A program made the position numbers and the translations under genes. Of a stretch of 64,000 bases of DNA, positions 29,506 through 38,664 are shown piece after piece; position 1 is the stretch's first letter, and each line of letters starts with the position of its first letter. The stretch comes from Hyalangium ruber (GTDB taxonomy: Bacteria; Myxococcota; Myxococcia; Myxococcales; Myxococcaceae). The notes under the pieces were generated by a model. That model was not told where the DNA came from and ran no database searches. It worked only from the letters and a program-made list of their open reading frames with translations. The stretch lies in assembly GCF_034259325.1 (NCBI RefSeq), contig NZ_JAXIVS010000013.1, forward strand, positions 62,001 to 126,000. Direction: 5' to 3'.

Positions 29506-30420
29506 ATGAGAAACCTTCCCCTGCTGCTCGTGCTGCTCCTCGGGACGGGGTGCGCCTCCACGCTCTCCACCTTGCAGACGGCCAAACCCCTGGAGCAGGG
29601 GCAGTTCCAGGTCTCCCTGGGCGCCGGGTACTTCGTCCCGGTGGGGCAGATCGCCACCGCGGCGGAGATCGGCATCGATCAGGGCAAGAAGATCAATGAC
29701 GCCGTGCAGAACGACGAGCCCGTCGAGCTGTCCGAGGAGGACCAGCGGGAGTTGTTCTCCGCGGGCATCGCCCTGGCGGTGGCGCCTCCGGGCGCGGTCA
29801 ACGAGCTCATGATTCGCGCCGGGGTGGTGGACAACCTCGATGTGGGCCTGCGCTACAGCGGCATCTCCCTGCGCCTGGACGGCAAGTTCCGCTTCCTGCA
29901 CCGCGCCACCCACGAGGGCAGCTCGGGCGCCGAGGTGGGCTCCTTCGACATGGCCCTGGGCGTCGGCGTGGCCCGCCACTCCTTCAAGAGCCCCGTGCTG
30001 GACCTCTTGAAGATCGTCGATATCGACGACTTCTCCCGCTACGACGTGGAGGTGCCGCTCTACATCAGCTCGGAGGCCCGGGAGATCTTCAAGCTCTACG
30101 CGGCCCCCAAGTACGTCTTCAGCCGCACGAGCCTGGATCAGCGGCTCGTCGACTTCTCCCAGCAGGGCAAGGACGTCTCCGGCTTCGACGTCTCGTTGCC
30201 ATCCCGCGTCAACAGCCACTTCGTCGGCTCCACCTTCGGCGCGGCCCTGGGCTACAAATATGTCCACCTGTATGCCGAGCTGACGGGCGGCTACACCTTC
30301 TGCAAGACGCAGGTCTTCGGCCAGGAGGCCGACATTGGCGGCCCCACCTTCTACCCGGTCATCGGCATCGCCTTCCGCAACGGGGCACCTTCGGAGGAGT
30401 CCCGCCGCGCCCGGGACTGA
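29506..30420 (+). CDS. Outer-membrane lipoprotein, beta-barrel-like
   Basis: 304 residues. Lipoprotein signal with lipobox LGTGC at residues 12-16, then alternating beta-strand text (FQVSLGAGYFVPVG, VDNLDVGLRYSGISLRLDGK, GSTFGAALGYKYVHLYAELTGGYTF) and a final strand VIGIAFRNG, like small outer-membrane barrels. No family recognised. Divergent from truD with about 90 bases between, which must hold both promoters. Confidence 0.65.
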   Translation: MRNLPLLLVLLLGTGCASTLSTLQTAKPLEQGQFQVSLGAGYFVPVGQIATAAEIGIDQGKKINDAVQNDEPVELSEEDQRELFSAGIALAVAPPGAVNELMIRAGVVDNLDVGLRYSGISLRLDGKFRFLHRATHEGSSGAEVGSFDMALGVGVARHSFKSPVLDLLKIVDIDDFSRYDVEVPLYISSEAREIFKLYAAPKYVFSRTSLDQRLVDFSQQGKDVSGFDVSLPSRVNSHFVGSTFGAALGYKYVHLYAELTGGYTFCKTQVFGQEADIGGPTFYPVIGIAFRNGAPSEESRRARD

Positions 30421-30576
30421 GCCCTCGCCGATTCTGATTATCCAGGAATACCGGTGGGGTTGTCCTGTAAGCTGGGCGACCATGCAGGCATGCCAGAAAG
30501 CAGGGAGGCGGGGTCGCACCAACCGTTCCCCCGGACGGAGTGTGTCTGGTAGTGTCCGACCGGTGAGGTCTGCCGC

Positions 30577-32223
30577 GTGACCCAAGCTCCTGCTTCATCT
30601 TCTGCCCAGGCCAAGACGCTGCGCGGGCCCCGGCTGACCGGCATGTTCGCCGACGGCACGCTCGGGGAGTTCCCGCTCGGGCCCAAGACGACGCTGGGGC
30701 GACACCCGGCCAACACCCTGCGCCTGGTGGACCGCGAGGTCTCCAAGGAGCACGCCGTCATCGAACAGACGGGGCGCGACTTCATCCTCCGCGACCTGAA
30801 CTCCTCCAATGGCACCTTCGTCAATGGGCGCCGGGTGAAGGAGATGCGGCTGCGCGACGGGGATGAGATCACCCTGGGCGGCTCCAAGTTCACCTTCCAC
30901 GCGGGGGATGCGCCCTCGATTCCGTCGGCGCCCGCGGGCGTCACGGTGGTGGCCAACCCGCGCTCGGTGCCGGCCTTCCTGGCGCAGATGGACCAGGGCC
31001 CGCAGAACTTCCGCCCCGCCGACGAGCTGGGCGACATGGAGGCCCTGCGCAAGGACTACGAGAAGCTGCGCATCGCCTACGAGTTCCACCGGCAGGTGAG
31101 CCTGGCGGGCACCCAGCAGGAGCTGTTCGACCAGATCATCCGCGTGGCCTTCCAGCTGCTGCCCGCCGACAACGGCGTCATCCTCACTCCGGGTGCGGAT
31201 GGCGAGTTCACGCCAGTGGCGGTCCACCACCGGCAGGGCCGCGTCATGGCGGTGGTGCTGTCGGACACGGTGCTGCGGCGCGTGGTGGAGACGGGCAAGG
31301 CGGTGCTCACCGCGGACGCCATCATCGACGAGCGCTTCTCGGCCGCCGAGAGCATCGTCGCCCAGGGCATCCGCTCGGCCATGGCGGTGCCGCTCACCGT
31401 CAACGGCTCCATCAAGGCGGTGCTCTTCCTGGATAGCCGCCAGCGCATCAACGCCTTCTCGGAGAACGATCTCACCATCCTCACGGGCATCGCCGCGCAG
31501 GCGGGCATCGCCCTGGAGAACGCGGCGCTGGCCGAGCAGATCCGCACCGAGGCCATCACCCGCGCCGAGCTCAGCCGCTTCCTGTCCAAGGCGGTGGCCG
31601 ACGCGGTGATCAAGGGCAAGACGGAGGACCTGCGCAAGAGCCAGCTGGCGGAAGTCAGCTGCCTGTTCGCGGACATCCGCGGCTTCACCACGCTGGCGGA
31701 GAACGAGTCTCCGCAGGACGTGGTGGAGATGCTCAACGAGTTCTTCACCGTCATGGCCAACGTGGTGTTCCGCCACGAGGGCAACCTGGACAAGTTCATC
31801 GGCGACTGCGTGATGGCCGTGTGGGGCCCGCCGCTCAAGCACCCGGACGATCCGGCCCGGGCGCTGCAGGCGGCGCTGGAGATGCAGGACGCGGTGGATG
31901 AGCTGAACGAGAAGCGCAAGTCGCACGGCCGTCAGCCCATCGAGGTGGGCATCGGCGTGAGCACTGGCCAGTCCGTCGTGGGCTACATGGGCAGCGCCGA
32001 GCGCCACGAGTTCACCGCCATCGGCGATACGGTGAACACCGCCTCGCGCCTGTGCGGCCTGGCCAAGGGTGGCGAGGTGCTGGCCACCGAGATGACGATG
32101 CAGAAGGCGGGGCCGGGCTTCTTCGCCGAGGCGCTCCCCGTGCAGCAGGTGAAGGGCAAGGAGAAGGGTGTGCAGACGTTCCGGGTCACCGGCTCGGAGC
32201 GCACTGTCGTTCGGGACCCATGA
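30577..32223 (+). CDS. FHA-GAF-adenylate/guanylate cyclase
   Basis: 548 residues from a GTG start. FHA domain at ~20-110 (GRHPANTLRLVDREVSKEHA, NSSNGTFVNG) binds phosphothreonine. GAF at ~170-320. Class III nucleotide cyclase at ~355-535: CLFADIRGFTTL and FIGDCVMAVWG supply the two metal Asp residues, LDKFIGD gives the adenine-selecting Lys, and AIGDTVNTASRL carries the Asn/Arg transition-state residues. Active cAMP synthesis is likely. Its TGA overlaps the ATG of a Ser/Thr kinase (ATGA), so the kinase may phosphorylate the FHA partner or feed the FHA domain. Confidence 0.9.
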   Translation: MTQAPASSSAQAKTLRGPRLTGMFADGTLGEFPLGPKTTLGRHPANTLRLVDREVSKEHAVIEQTGRDFILRDLNSSNGTFVNGRRVKEMRLRDGDEITLGGSKFTFHAGDAPSIPSAPAGVTVVANPRSVPAFLAQMDQGPQNFRPADELGDMEALRKDYEKLRIAYEFHRQVSLAGTQQELFDQIIRVAFQLLPADNGVILTPGADGEFTPVAVHHRQGRVMAVVLSDTVLRRVVETGKAVLTADAIIDERFSAAESIVAQGIRSAMAVPLTVNGSIKAVLFLDSRQRINAFSENDLTILTGIAAQAGIALENAALAEQIRTEAITRAELSRFLSKAVADAVIKGKTEDLRKSQLAEVSCLFADIRGFTTLAENESPQDVVEMLNEFFTVMANVVFRHEGNLDKFIGDCVMAVWGPPLKHPDDPARALQAALEMQDAVDELNEKRKSHGRQPIEVGIGVSTGQSVVGYMGSAERHEFTAIGDTVNTASRLCGLAKGGEVLATEMTMQKAGPGFFAEALPVQQVKGKEKGVQTFRVTGSERTVVRDP

Positions 32224-34400
32224 TCCGTCAGGTCTGCCCCAACTGCGAGCGCACGCACGACGTGAGCGTGTACGTGAGTGGCCAGCGTGTCCTGTGCCGC
32301 TGCGGCATCAAATTCGAGGTGCGTCGGGGCGATGTGTCCACTGTGGGCTCGCGCCCCTCGCACCACGCGGTGACGGTGGTGGGCGGCTCGAGCGCCGAGG
32401 AGGCGCAGAACGGGGTGGAGATCGTCCTCTCCCCGAGCAGCGTGGGGGACAATGCCCTGAGGACCAACGGGGTGGCTTCTGCCTCGAACGACGGGGCCTC
32501 CGCGCAGACGGCGGGGGTGGCGCCGCCGGCCCAGCCCGCGACGGTGGAGATGGTGGGCGCGGCCACGGTGCTTCGCGGCTCGCAATTGGGCGCGGAGGAG
32601 GCGCCGGGCGCCGGGCAGCATGAGGAGTCGGGGACGTTCGCCGCGGGCATGCGGGCGGCGCTGCCGGGCTTCGAGCTGCTGCGCATCCTGGGGCGGGGCG
32701 GCATGGGCGAGGTGTGGCTTGCCCGGCAGCAATCGCTGGGGCGCACGGTGGCGGTGAAGCTGTTGCCGCCACGGCTGGCCAAGGATCCCGAGTTCGTCAC
32801 CCGCTTCGAGAAGGAGGCCACGGCGCTGGCGGCGCTCAGCCACCCCAACATCATCCAGATCATCGATCGGGGCGTGGCCGGGGAGCACTACTACTTCGTC
32901 ATGGAGTACGTGGAGGGCCGCTCCCTCCGCGACATGATGGGGATGACTCGGTTGCCGGCGCCGCAGGGCCTGCGGCTGCTCTGCCAGGTGGCGCGCGCCA
33001 TCGAGTGCGCGCACGACAAGGGCATCATCCACCGCGACCTGAAGCCGGAGAACATCCTGGTGGACGGGCGGGGGCACGTGAAGGTGGCGGACTTCGGCCT
33101 GGCGGGCATCCGTCAGCCGGACTCGCGGCTCAACCTCACGGCCACGGCGGTGGCCATGGGCACGCTCAACTACATGGCTCCGGAGCAGCGCAAGGACGCC
33201 AAGAACGTGGATGGGCGCGCCGATCTCTTCTCCTTCGGCGTCATGCTCTACGAGGTGCTCACCGGCGAGCTGCCCGTGGGGCGCTTCCGGCTGCCCTCCG
33301 AGCGCGTGCCGGGGCTGGACCCGCGCGTGGACGCGGTGGTGGCGCGGTTGCTGGAGAACGAGCCCGAGGACCGCTACGCGACGGCGAGCGAGGTGTGTAC
33401 CCTGCTGGAGGCGATGGCGGGCTCCAGTCCGGGCTCGGGCCTGCAGTCGGCGGCCGGCGCGCCGGGCTCGGTGGAGGCGGCTCGCTCCTCCGTGGTGAAG
33501 CGGCTGCACTCGGGTTGGCGCAGCGTGCGCGCGGGCCTGTCCGTGGTGGGCGGCCTCATCGTCCTGGGCTACGTGGTCAAGGCGCTCATCGGGCCGGTGA
33601 ACCTGCACGTGGGCGGGGGAGAGAAGGGCGGCGTCGTCATCGGCACCGAGGGCTTCGCCCTGACTCCGAGCAAGAAGCCCTGGCCGGCGAACACCGATGG
33701 AGAGCTGTTCATCGAGTCCCAGGTCATCGCGCCGGAGAAGCCCGAGAGCCCCTCGAAGATGCTGATGAAGTTCGCCCAGGGCGAGGAGGAGATGAACGTC
33801 TGGTCCGGCACCTGGCGCCTGAAGGATGGGCGGCTCGAGGTGGTCCAGGGCGGCAGCGAGATGGGCCCCAAGGGGCGCTTCCTGCCGCGCGCCTACCTGG
33901 CGCACCGCTACTTCTCCAGCGACGACTTCAACGCCGAGGTGATGATGGACGTGCGGCCGCTGGGCGCCGAGTACCCGGTCGAGCCGGATGCCCAGCACTT
34001 CGGCGAGCTGACGTTCCGCATCCGGGACCTTCAAGTCTCGGCCTTCGCCATCCCCGATGTCGGCATGCGCCTGTCGTGGCGCTACCTGCAGGAGGATGGC
34101 ACGGAGGTGGTGGGCAACAGCGCCCAGGACCTGGAGAACCTCACCGCCGACGAGATGCCGGTGCCCGCCAAGGGCCCGTTCCGCGTGCGCCTGCAGATGA
34201 AGCGGCGCAAGAACGGCGTCATGGTGGAGGCCTTCGTCAACGGGGTGCGCTTCGCCTACAAGATGCTCCCGGGGCTGGAGGGGCGCGTGGGCAAGGTGGC
34301 CCTCGGCTGTCGCAACCAGGCCTGTACCTTCAGCGAGCTCACGGTGCAGGGGCACCTGATGGAGCGGCCGAAGCGGCGGGTGGCGGGCGCTCAGGAGTAA
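32220..34400 (+). CDS. Membrane Ser/Thr protein kinase with periplasmic beta-rich domain
   Basis: 726 residues from the ATG overlapping the cyclase stop. Residues 1-50 hold a possible zinc ribbon (CPNCERTHD, CRCG). The kinase domain spans ~148-400: GRGGMGEVW, VAVKLL, HRDLKPEN at ~271, DFGLAG, APE. All catalytic residues are present. A single membrane helix near residue 441 (SVVGGLIVLGYVVKALIG) leads to a C-terminal domain of ~265 residues with lectin/LamG-like strand pattern (VFRLKMKRRKNGVMVEAFVN type), presumably periplasmic and sensory. Translationally coupled to the FHA-cyclase upstream. Confidence 0.9.
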   Translation: MIRQVCPNCERTHDVSVYVSGQRVLCRCGIKFEVRRGDVSTVGSRPSHHAVTVVGGSSAEEAQNGVEIVLSPSSVGDNALRTNGVASASNDGASAQTAGVAPPAQPATVEMVGAATVLRGSQLGAEEAPGAGQHEESGTFAAGMRAALPGFELLRILGRGGMGEVWLARQQSLGRTVAVKLLPPRLAKDPEFVTRFEKEATALAALSHPNIIQIIDRGVAGEHYYFVMEYVEGRSLRDMMGMTRLPAPQGLRLLCQVARAIECAHDKGIIHRDLKPENILVDGRGHVKVADFGLAGIRQPDSRLNLTATAVAMGTLNYMAPEQRKDAKNVDGRADLFSFGVMLYEVLTGELPVGRFRLPSERVPGLDPRVDAVVARLLENEPEDRYATASEVCTLLEAMAGSSPGSGLQSAAGAPGSVEAARSSVVKRLHSGWRSVRAGLSVVGGLIVLGYVVKALIGPVNLHVGGGEKGGVVIGTEGFALTPSKKPWPANTDGELFIESQVIAPEKPESPSKMLMKFAQGEEEMNVWSGTWRLKDGRLEVVQGGSEMGPKGRFLPRAYLAHRYFSSDDFNAEVMMDVRPLGAEYPVEPDAQHFGELTFRIRDLQVSAFAIPDVGMRLSWRYLQEDGTEVVGNSAQDLENLTADEMPVPAKGPFRVRLQMKRRKNGVMVEAFVNGVRFAYKMLPGLEGRVGKVALGCRNQACTFSELTVQGHLMERPKRRVAGAQE

Positions 34401-34547
34401 ACGCTCGGCTGCTCGGTAACGGTCCAGTGCCCGACGCCCGTGAGCCCGGCGGGGGGATGGGCCCCTTGCACGCCCGTTGCACGATTCCCACCCTCGACAG
34501 GCGCGGCGTGCCGCTGGGGCCGTGCTCCATCAATCGCGGGGGAAGGG

Positions 34548-35450
34548 ATGGACGTCCGAATGATGCTGGCGCCGCTGTATGCGGCGGGCCTGGGCGCGAT
34601 CGTCGTCGCGGCGTTTGCTTTCGGACGCAAGGATGCCCGCGCGTTCATGCCGCGCTGGCCCCTGGCCTGGTTCGGCCTGCTGGCCACGATCTCGCTGATG
34701 CTGGCTTCGGACTACGTGCCCGCCTCCCTGCGCGTGTCGCTGGACACCGCGGGCCAGGGCGTGGGCTTCGGCCTGCTGGCGCTGGCGGCGGCGCTGGCGC
34801 TGTGGGGCTCCAAGGCCCGCTTGAGGGCGGACACGCTGCAGGGCTCGGCGCCCCGGAGCCTCGACGAGGCGGTGGCGGAGCTGCGCGCGGGCCGCGCTCC
34901 GGGCTGGGGGGTGTACCAGGGCCGCCTGGGGGCCAGTGAGCAGGTGACTTCGCCCAGCGGCGTGGTGTGCGCCTTCTATGACGCGGAGCTGCGCACCGTG
35001 GGTGCCCAGGGCCGCAAGGGCTCGCTGATTTCGCAGGAGAAGGCGTACGCCCTGGTCATCACCGTGCGCGGGGAGAAGACGGAGGCGGTGGTGAGCTTCA
35101 CCCCGTCCGCGCTGATGGCGCCGCTGCAGGTGCGCCGCTGCCTGACGGACCCGCGGCTCGTCGAGCCCGAGGCAGGAGAGCTCGCCGAGGGCCGGCCGGT
35201 GGAGGAAGTGCTCTCCTACGAGCGGGTGGGCAAGCTCGGGGAGTCGTGCCTGGTGGTGGGCGAGCTGCACCGGGGGCCCGCGCCGGGCTCGTACGTGCTG
35301 CGTGGGCGGCAGGGCGGCCCGGCCATGCTGCTGCTGGGCAACGAGGGGCTCGGCACCGGCGGTGAGCTGGCCCGCAAGGCCTGGGGGTTCTTCTCCGCGG
35401 CCGGGGCGCTCTCGGTCGCCGCGGCGTTCGTTCTCTCGCGTACCCTTTAG
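34548..35450 (+). CDS. Membrane protein with a possible GIDE-like domain
   Basis: 300 residues from the ATG at 34548, preceded by GGGGGAAGGG. Three hydrophobic segments near the N-terminus and one near the C-terminus (WGFFSAAGALSVAAAFVLS). The soluble middle part (YQGRLGASEQVTSPSGVVCA, then FYDAELR) resembles the GIDE domain found in MUL1-like proteins of eukaryotes and in bacteria, though no RING finger is present. That assignment is tentative. It follows the Ser/Thr kinase by 147 bases on the same strand. Confidence 0.55.
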   Translation: MDVRMMLAPLYAAGLGAIVVAAFAFGRKDARAFMPRWPLAWFGLLATISLMLASDYVPASLRVSLDTAGQGVGFGLLALAAALALWGSKARLRADTLQGSAPRSLDEAVAELRAGRAPGWGVYQGRLGASEQVTSPSGVVCAFYDAELRTVGAQGRKGSLISQEKAYALVITVRGEKTEAVVSFTPSALMAPLQVRRCLTDPRLVEPEAGELAEGRPVEEVLSYERVGKLGESCLVVGELHRGPAPGSYVLRGRQGGPAMLLLGNEGLGTGGELARKAWGFFSAAGALSVAAAFVLSRTL

Positions 35451-35531
35451 GCAGCTCGACGCGGTGCGTAAAAACGTGCGTTACTTTGGGTGAACTTCGT
35501 TATCCTGAAGGCCCCGGAGGGCGCACGCGGA

Positions 35532-36692
35532 ATGAACGTCGTCTTCATCTCTCCCCAATTTCCCCCGCACTTCGTCCACTTCGTCACCGCGCTGCGCGAG
35601 CGCGGCATCACCGTCCTGGGGATTGGCGATACGCCGTATGACTCGCTGCGGCAGGAGCTGCGGGAGGCGATGGCCGAGTACTTCTTCACGCCTCGGCTCG
35701 ATGACCGCGACGCCATGCTGCGCGCGGTCGGCTACTTCACCTGGCGCCACGGCCGCATCCACCGCATCGACTCGCTCAACGAGACGTGGCTGGAGGCCGA
35801 GGCGCAGCTGCGCCAGGACTTTCACGTGCCCGGGCTGCTGCCGGCGGATCTGCGCCAGCTTCGCTCCAAGCTGGGCATGCATGATCTCTTCAAGAAGGCC
35901 GGCATTCCCCACCCGGATGCCATCGCCGTGCGCAACGCCGAGCAGGTGAAGGCCTTCGCCCAGCAGGTGAAGTATCCGATCGTGCTCAAGCCGGACGTGG
36001 GTGTGGGGGCGGCCCACACCTTCAAGGTCCGCAGCGACGCCGAGGTGGATGCCGCCTTCGCCCAGCCGCTGATTGGCTATGTGGCCCAGGCCTTCGTGAG
36101 CGGCAGCATCGTCACCTATGACGGGATGGTGGACGCGCAGGGCGAGCTCGTCTGCGCCTTCAGCCACGAGTACAGCATCGGCATCATGGAGTCGGTGAAC
36201 GAGCAGCGCGATCTCGCCATCTGGAGCCTGCGGGAGCTGCCGCCCGCACTGGATGCCATGGGCCGCCGCACGGTGGCGGCGCTGGGCCTGCGGGAGCGCT
36301 GGTTCCACCTGGAGTTCTTCCGCCTCGAGGACGGCAGCTTCGTGGCGCTCGAGGCCAACCTGCGTCCGCCGGGCAGCTTCCTGACGGACATGATGAACTA
36401 CGCCTGCGACATCGACGTGTACCGGCTCTGGGCGCGGCTGATCAGCGGCGCGCCGGTGAGCGACTTCAAGTACACGCGCAAGTACCACGTGTGTCACACG
36501 GCGCGGCGCGCGGGCCGCTCCTACAAGCACGCGCACGGCGAGGTGGTGTCGAAGCTCGGCGGCGCGCTCATCCAGCACCGGGAGATGCCGTCCGTCTTCC
36601 ACAGCGCGCTGGGCACCGAGATGTACCTGTCGCGCCACGAGGAGTTCGAGGACATGCGCCAGGCGGTGCGCCTCATCCAGGAGACCCGCTAG
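35532..36692 (+). CDS. ATP-grasp domain protein
   Basis: 386 residues from the ATG at 35532. The central part reads as an ATP-grasp fold: YPIVLKPDVGVGAAHTF (ATP-binding Lys and glycine-rich loop), then YVAQAFVSGSIVTYDGMVD, and VALEANLRPPGSFLTDMMN with the Glu-x-Asn metal pair. The N-terminus (NVVFISPQFPPHFVHFV) is a Rossmann-like biotin-carboxylase N domain. It joins an acyl-phosphate to an amine or thiol; substrate unknown. No gene of a known peptide-ligase cluster lies next to it. Confidence 0.8.
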   Translation: MNVVFISPQFPPHFVHFVTALRERGITVLGIGDTPYDSLRQELREAMAEYFFTPRLDDRDAMLRAVGYFTWRHGRIHRIDSLNETWLEAEAQLRQDFHVPGLLPADLRQLRSKLGMHDLFKKAGIPHPDAIAVRNAEQVKAFAQQVKYPIVLKPDVGVGAAHTFKVRSDAEVDAAFAQPLIGYVAQAFVSGSIVTYDGMVDAQGELVCAFSHEYSIGIMESVNEQRDLAIWSLRELPPALDAMGRRTVAALGLRERWFHLEFFRLEDGSFVALEANLRPPGSFLTDMMNYACDIDVYRLWARLISGAPVSDFKYTRKYHVCHTARRAGRSYKHAHGEVVSKLGGALIQHREMPSVFHSALGTEMYLSRHEEFEDMRQAVRLIQETR

Positions 36693-36735
36693 GCTGGCGG
36701 GTGCCCTGGCTCGGCCGCGCTGCAAGACCGCGCAG

Positions 36736-38484
36736 CTACCGTTTCGACTCGGCGTGGGAGGCCGTGGCGCTCGTGAGCGCCTGGGCCTGCGTCACGAGCT
36801 TCACGAACTCGGCGCGCTCGGCCTGGCCTTCGGTGGTGCGCTCGGCCAGCTTGAGCGCGGTGGCCAGGCTCCAGCCCTGGGCCGAGGGGCTGTGGCGCAG
36901 GATGTCCGCGGTGGAGGCCACCGCCAGCGCGAAGCGGAAGTCCGGCGAGGCGCTCTCCAGTGACGAGCGCACCCGCGAGCGCTCGAAGGGGAAGGCCTGC
37001 TCGGCGGCCTCGGCCCCGTTGGGGGCCTTGGCGCGGATGCGCACCGTGGCCAGGGTCTGCTGCTCGCCCGTCAGCTCCACCTCATAGAGCGCGGTGACAT
37101 TGTGGCCCGCGCCAATCTCTCCGGCGTCCACCTTGTCGTTGCGGAAGTCTCGGTCGGCCACGTCCCGGTTCTCGTACCCCACCAGCCGGTAGCGCCGCAC
37201 GGCCGCCGAGTCGAACTCCACCTGGAGCTTCACGTCCTTGGCGATCACCTCGAGCGTCCCGGTGAGCTGCGTCTCGAAGACCTTGCGCGCCTCCTGGTAG
37301 GTGTCCACGTAGAAGCAGTTGCCGTTGCCCTGGTCCGCCAGCTTCTCCATCAGGTCGTCCCGGTAGTTGCCCATGCCGAAGCCCACGGTCGTCAGGGTGA
37401 CGCCCTCGGACACGGAGCCGCGCACGCTCTCCAGGATGGACTCGGGCGAGAGGTGGGGCCCGATGTTGGTATCCCCATCCGTGAGGACGATGACGCGGGA
37501 GACGACGTTGCCGGAGGCCTTCTTCATCGCGTGCCGGTAGGCCAGCTGCATGCCCGAGCCCATGGCCGTGCCACCTCCGGACCGCAGCGAGTCGATGGCC
37601 GCATAAATCCGCTCCTGCTCGGTGGCGGGGGTGGGCGGCAGCACGTCCTGCGTGGAGCCCGCGTAGGTGACGATGGCCACCGTGTCGCTCTCATTGAGAT
37701 TCTTCACGGCAAGCTTCATCGCCTCCTTGGCCAGCGGCAGCTTGTCCCCGGACTGCATGGAGCCACTGGTGTCCACCAGGAAGACCAGGTGCGCGCGCTT
37801 GCGCTGCGAGCGGGAGACCTGCTTGCCCTGAATGCCCACGCGCAGGAAGTAGCGGCCCTTGCCGAAGGGAGAGGGCGCACCCTCGAGGTTCACGCTGAAG
37901 GAGTCCTTCTCGGGCACGGAGTAGCGGTACTTGAAGTAATTGACGAACTCCTCGACGCGCACGGACTCGGGCGGGGGCAGGCTGCCCTGTTTCAGGTAGC
38001 GCCGCGCCAGCGAGTAAGAGGCGGTGTCCACATCCACGGCGAAAGTGGACAGGGGATCGGCCCGGGTGTCGGTGAAGGCGTTGGGGGTATGGGCCTCGAA
38101 GGAGTTGCCCGAGGTGGCTTGGGGCTGGTGCTTCGGCATGGAGGAGGGCGCGGCGCGAAAGGCCAGCACCTCCTCCCCGCTGGATCCGCCCACCGTACCG
38201 CCGAGCACTCCGCCGAGCACTCCGCCGACGACCCCGCCAACCACTTCGCCCTCGACTCCACCCTCGACAGCCTCGGAATCCTCCGCGGCGGGCTGCTCCT
38301 CGGCTTCCGCTGGCGGCGGGAGTTCCTCGCGGGACGGGCTCACCTCGGCTGGCGGCGCGGCGGGGACCTTCATCACAAGCTCGGCCTCTGGCGGAGGATT
38401 CCGGCTTGTGCATCCGGCGGAGAGGCCCAGGGCCAGCACGGTGCTGGCCCAGAGAGAAAGGCGGTGTGGCAGGGAACGGGACAT
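36736..38484 (-). CDS. VWA-domain lipoprotein (YfbK-like)
   Basis: 582 residues from the ATG at 38484. Lipobox LSAGC near residue 22. A Pro/Glu-rich linker and a Gly-Val repeat (GGVVGGVLGGVLGG) come next, followed by a von-Willebrand N-terminal region (STFAVDVDTASYSLARRYL). The VWA domain starts at HLVFLVDTSGSMQSG with the MIDAS DxSxS, and RVIVLTDGDTN supplies the metal Asp. A DUF3520-like C-terminus follows. It is a surface or periplasmic adhesion-type protein; the partner is unknown. Convergent with the ATP-grasp gene. Confidence 0.88.
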   Translation of the reverse strand: MSRSLPHRLSLWASTVLALGLSAGCTSRNPPPEAELVMKVPAAPPAEVSPSREELPPPAEAEEQPAAEDSEAVEGGVEGEVVGGVVGGVLGGVLGGTVGGSSGEEVLAFRAAPSSMPKHQPQATSGNSFEAHTPNAFTDTRADPLSTFAVDVDTASYSLARRYLKQGSLPPPESVRVEEFVNYFKYRYSVPEKDSFSVNLEGAPSPFGKGRYFLRVGIQGKQVSRSQRKRAHLVFLVDTSGSMQSGDKLPLAKEAMKLAVKNLNESDTVAIVTYAGSTQDVLPPTPATEQERIYAAIDSLRSGGGTAMGSGMQLAYRHAMKKASGNVVSRVIVLTDGDTNIGPHLSPESILESVRGSVSEGVTLTTVGFGMGNYRDDLMEKLADQGNGNCFYVDTYQEARKVFETQLTGTLEVIAKDVKLQVEFDSAAVRRYRLVGYENRDVADRDFRNDKVDAGEIGAGHNVTALYEVELTGEQQTLATVRIRAKAPNGAEAAEQAFPFERSRVRSSLESASPDFRFALAVASTADILRHSPSAQGWSLATALKLAERTTEGQAERAEFVKLVTQAQALTSATASHAESKR

Positions 38485-38664
38485 GAGGGCTCCGGGGTCA
38501 GGAGGAAAGACTCGGTGGGCTGCTCTTCCTCGCGCACCCAAGATAGAAACCTCTGGAGGAGCGATGGCCGTCGCATGGCCATGATTGCGTCATGGTTTCG
38601 TCAGGCCCCCCTCGCCCTGGCTCGGACAAGAGGGGCTGAGCCTCCGCCGCGGGCTTGAGGGACA

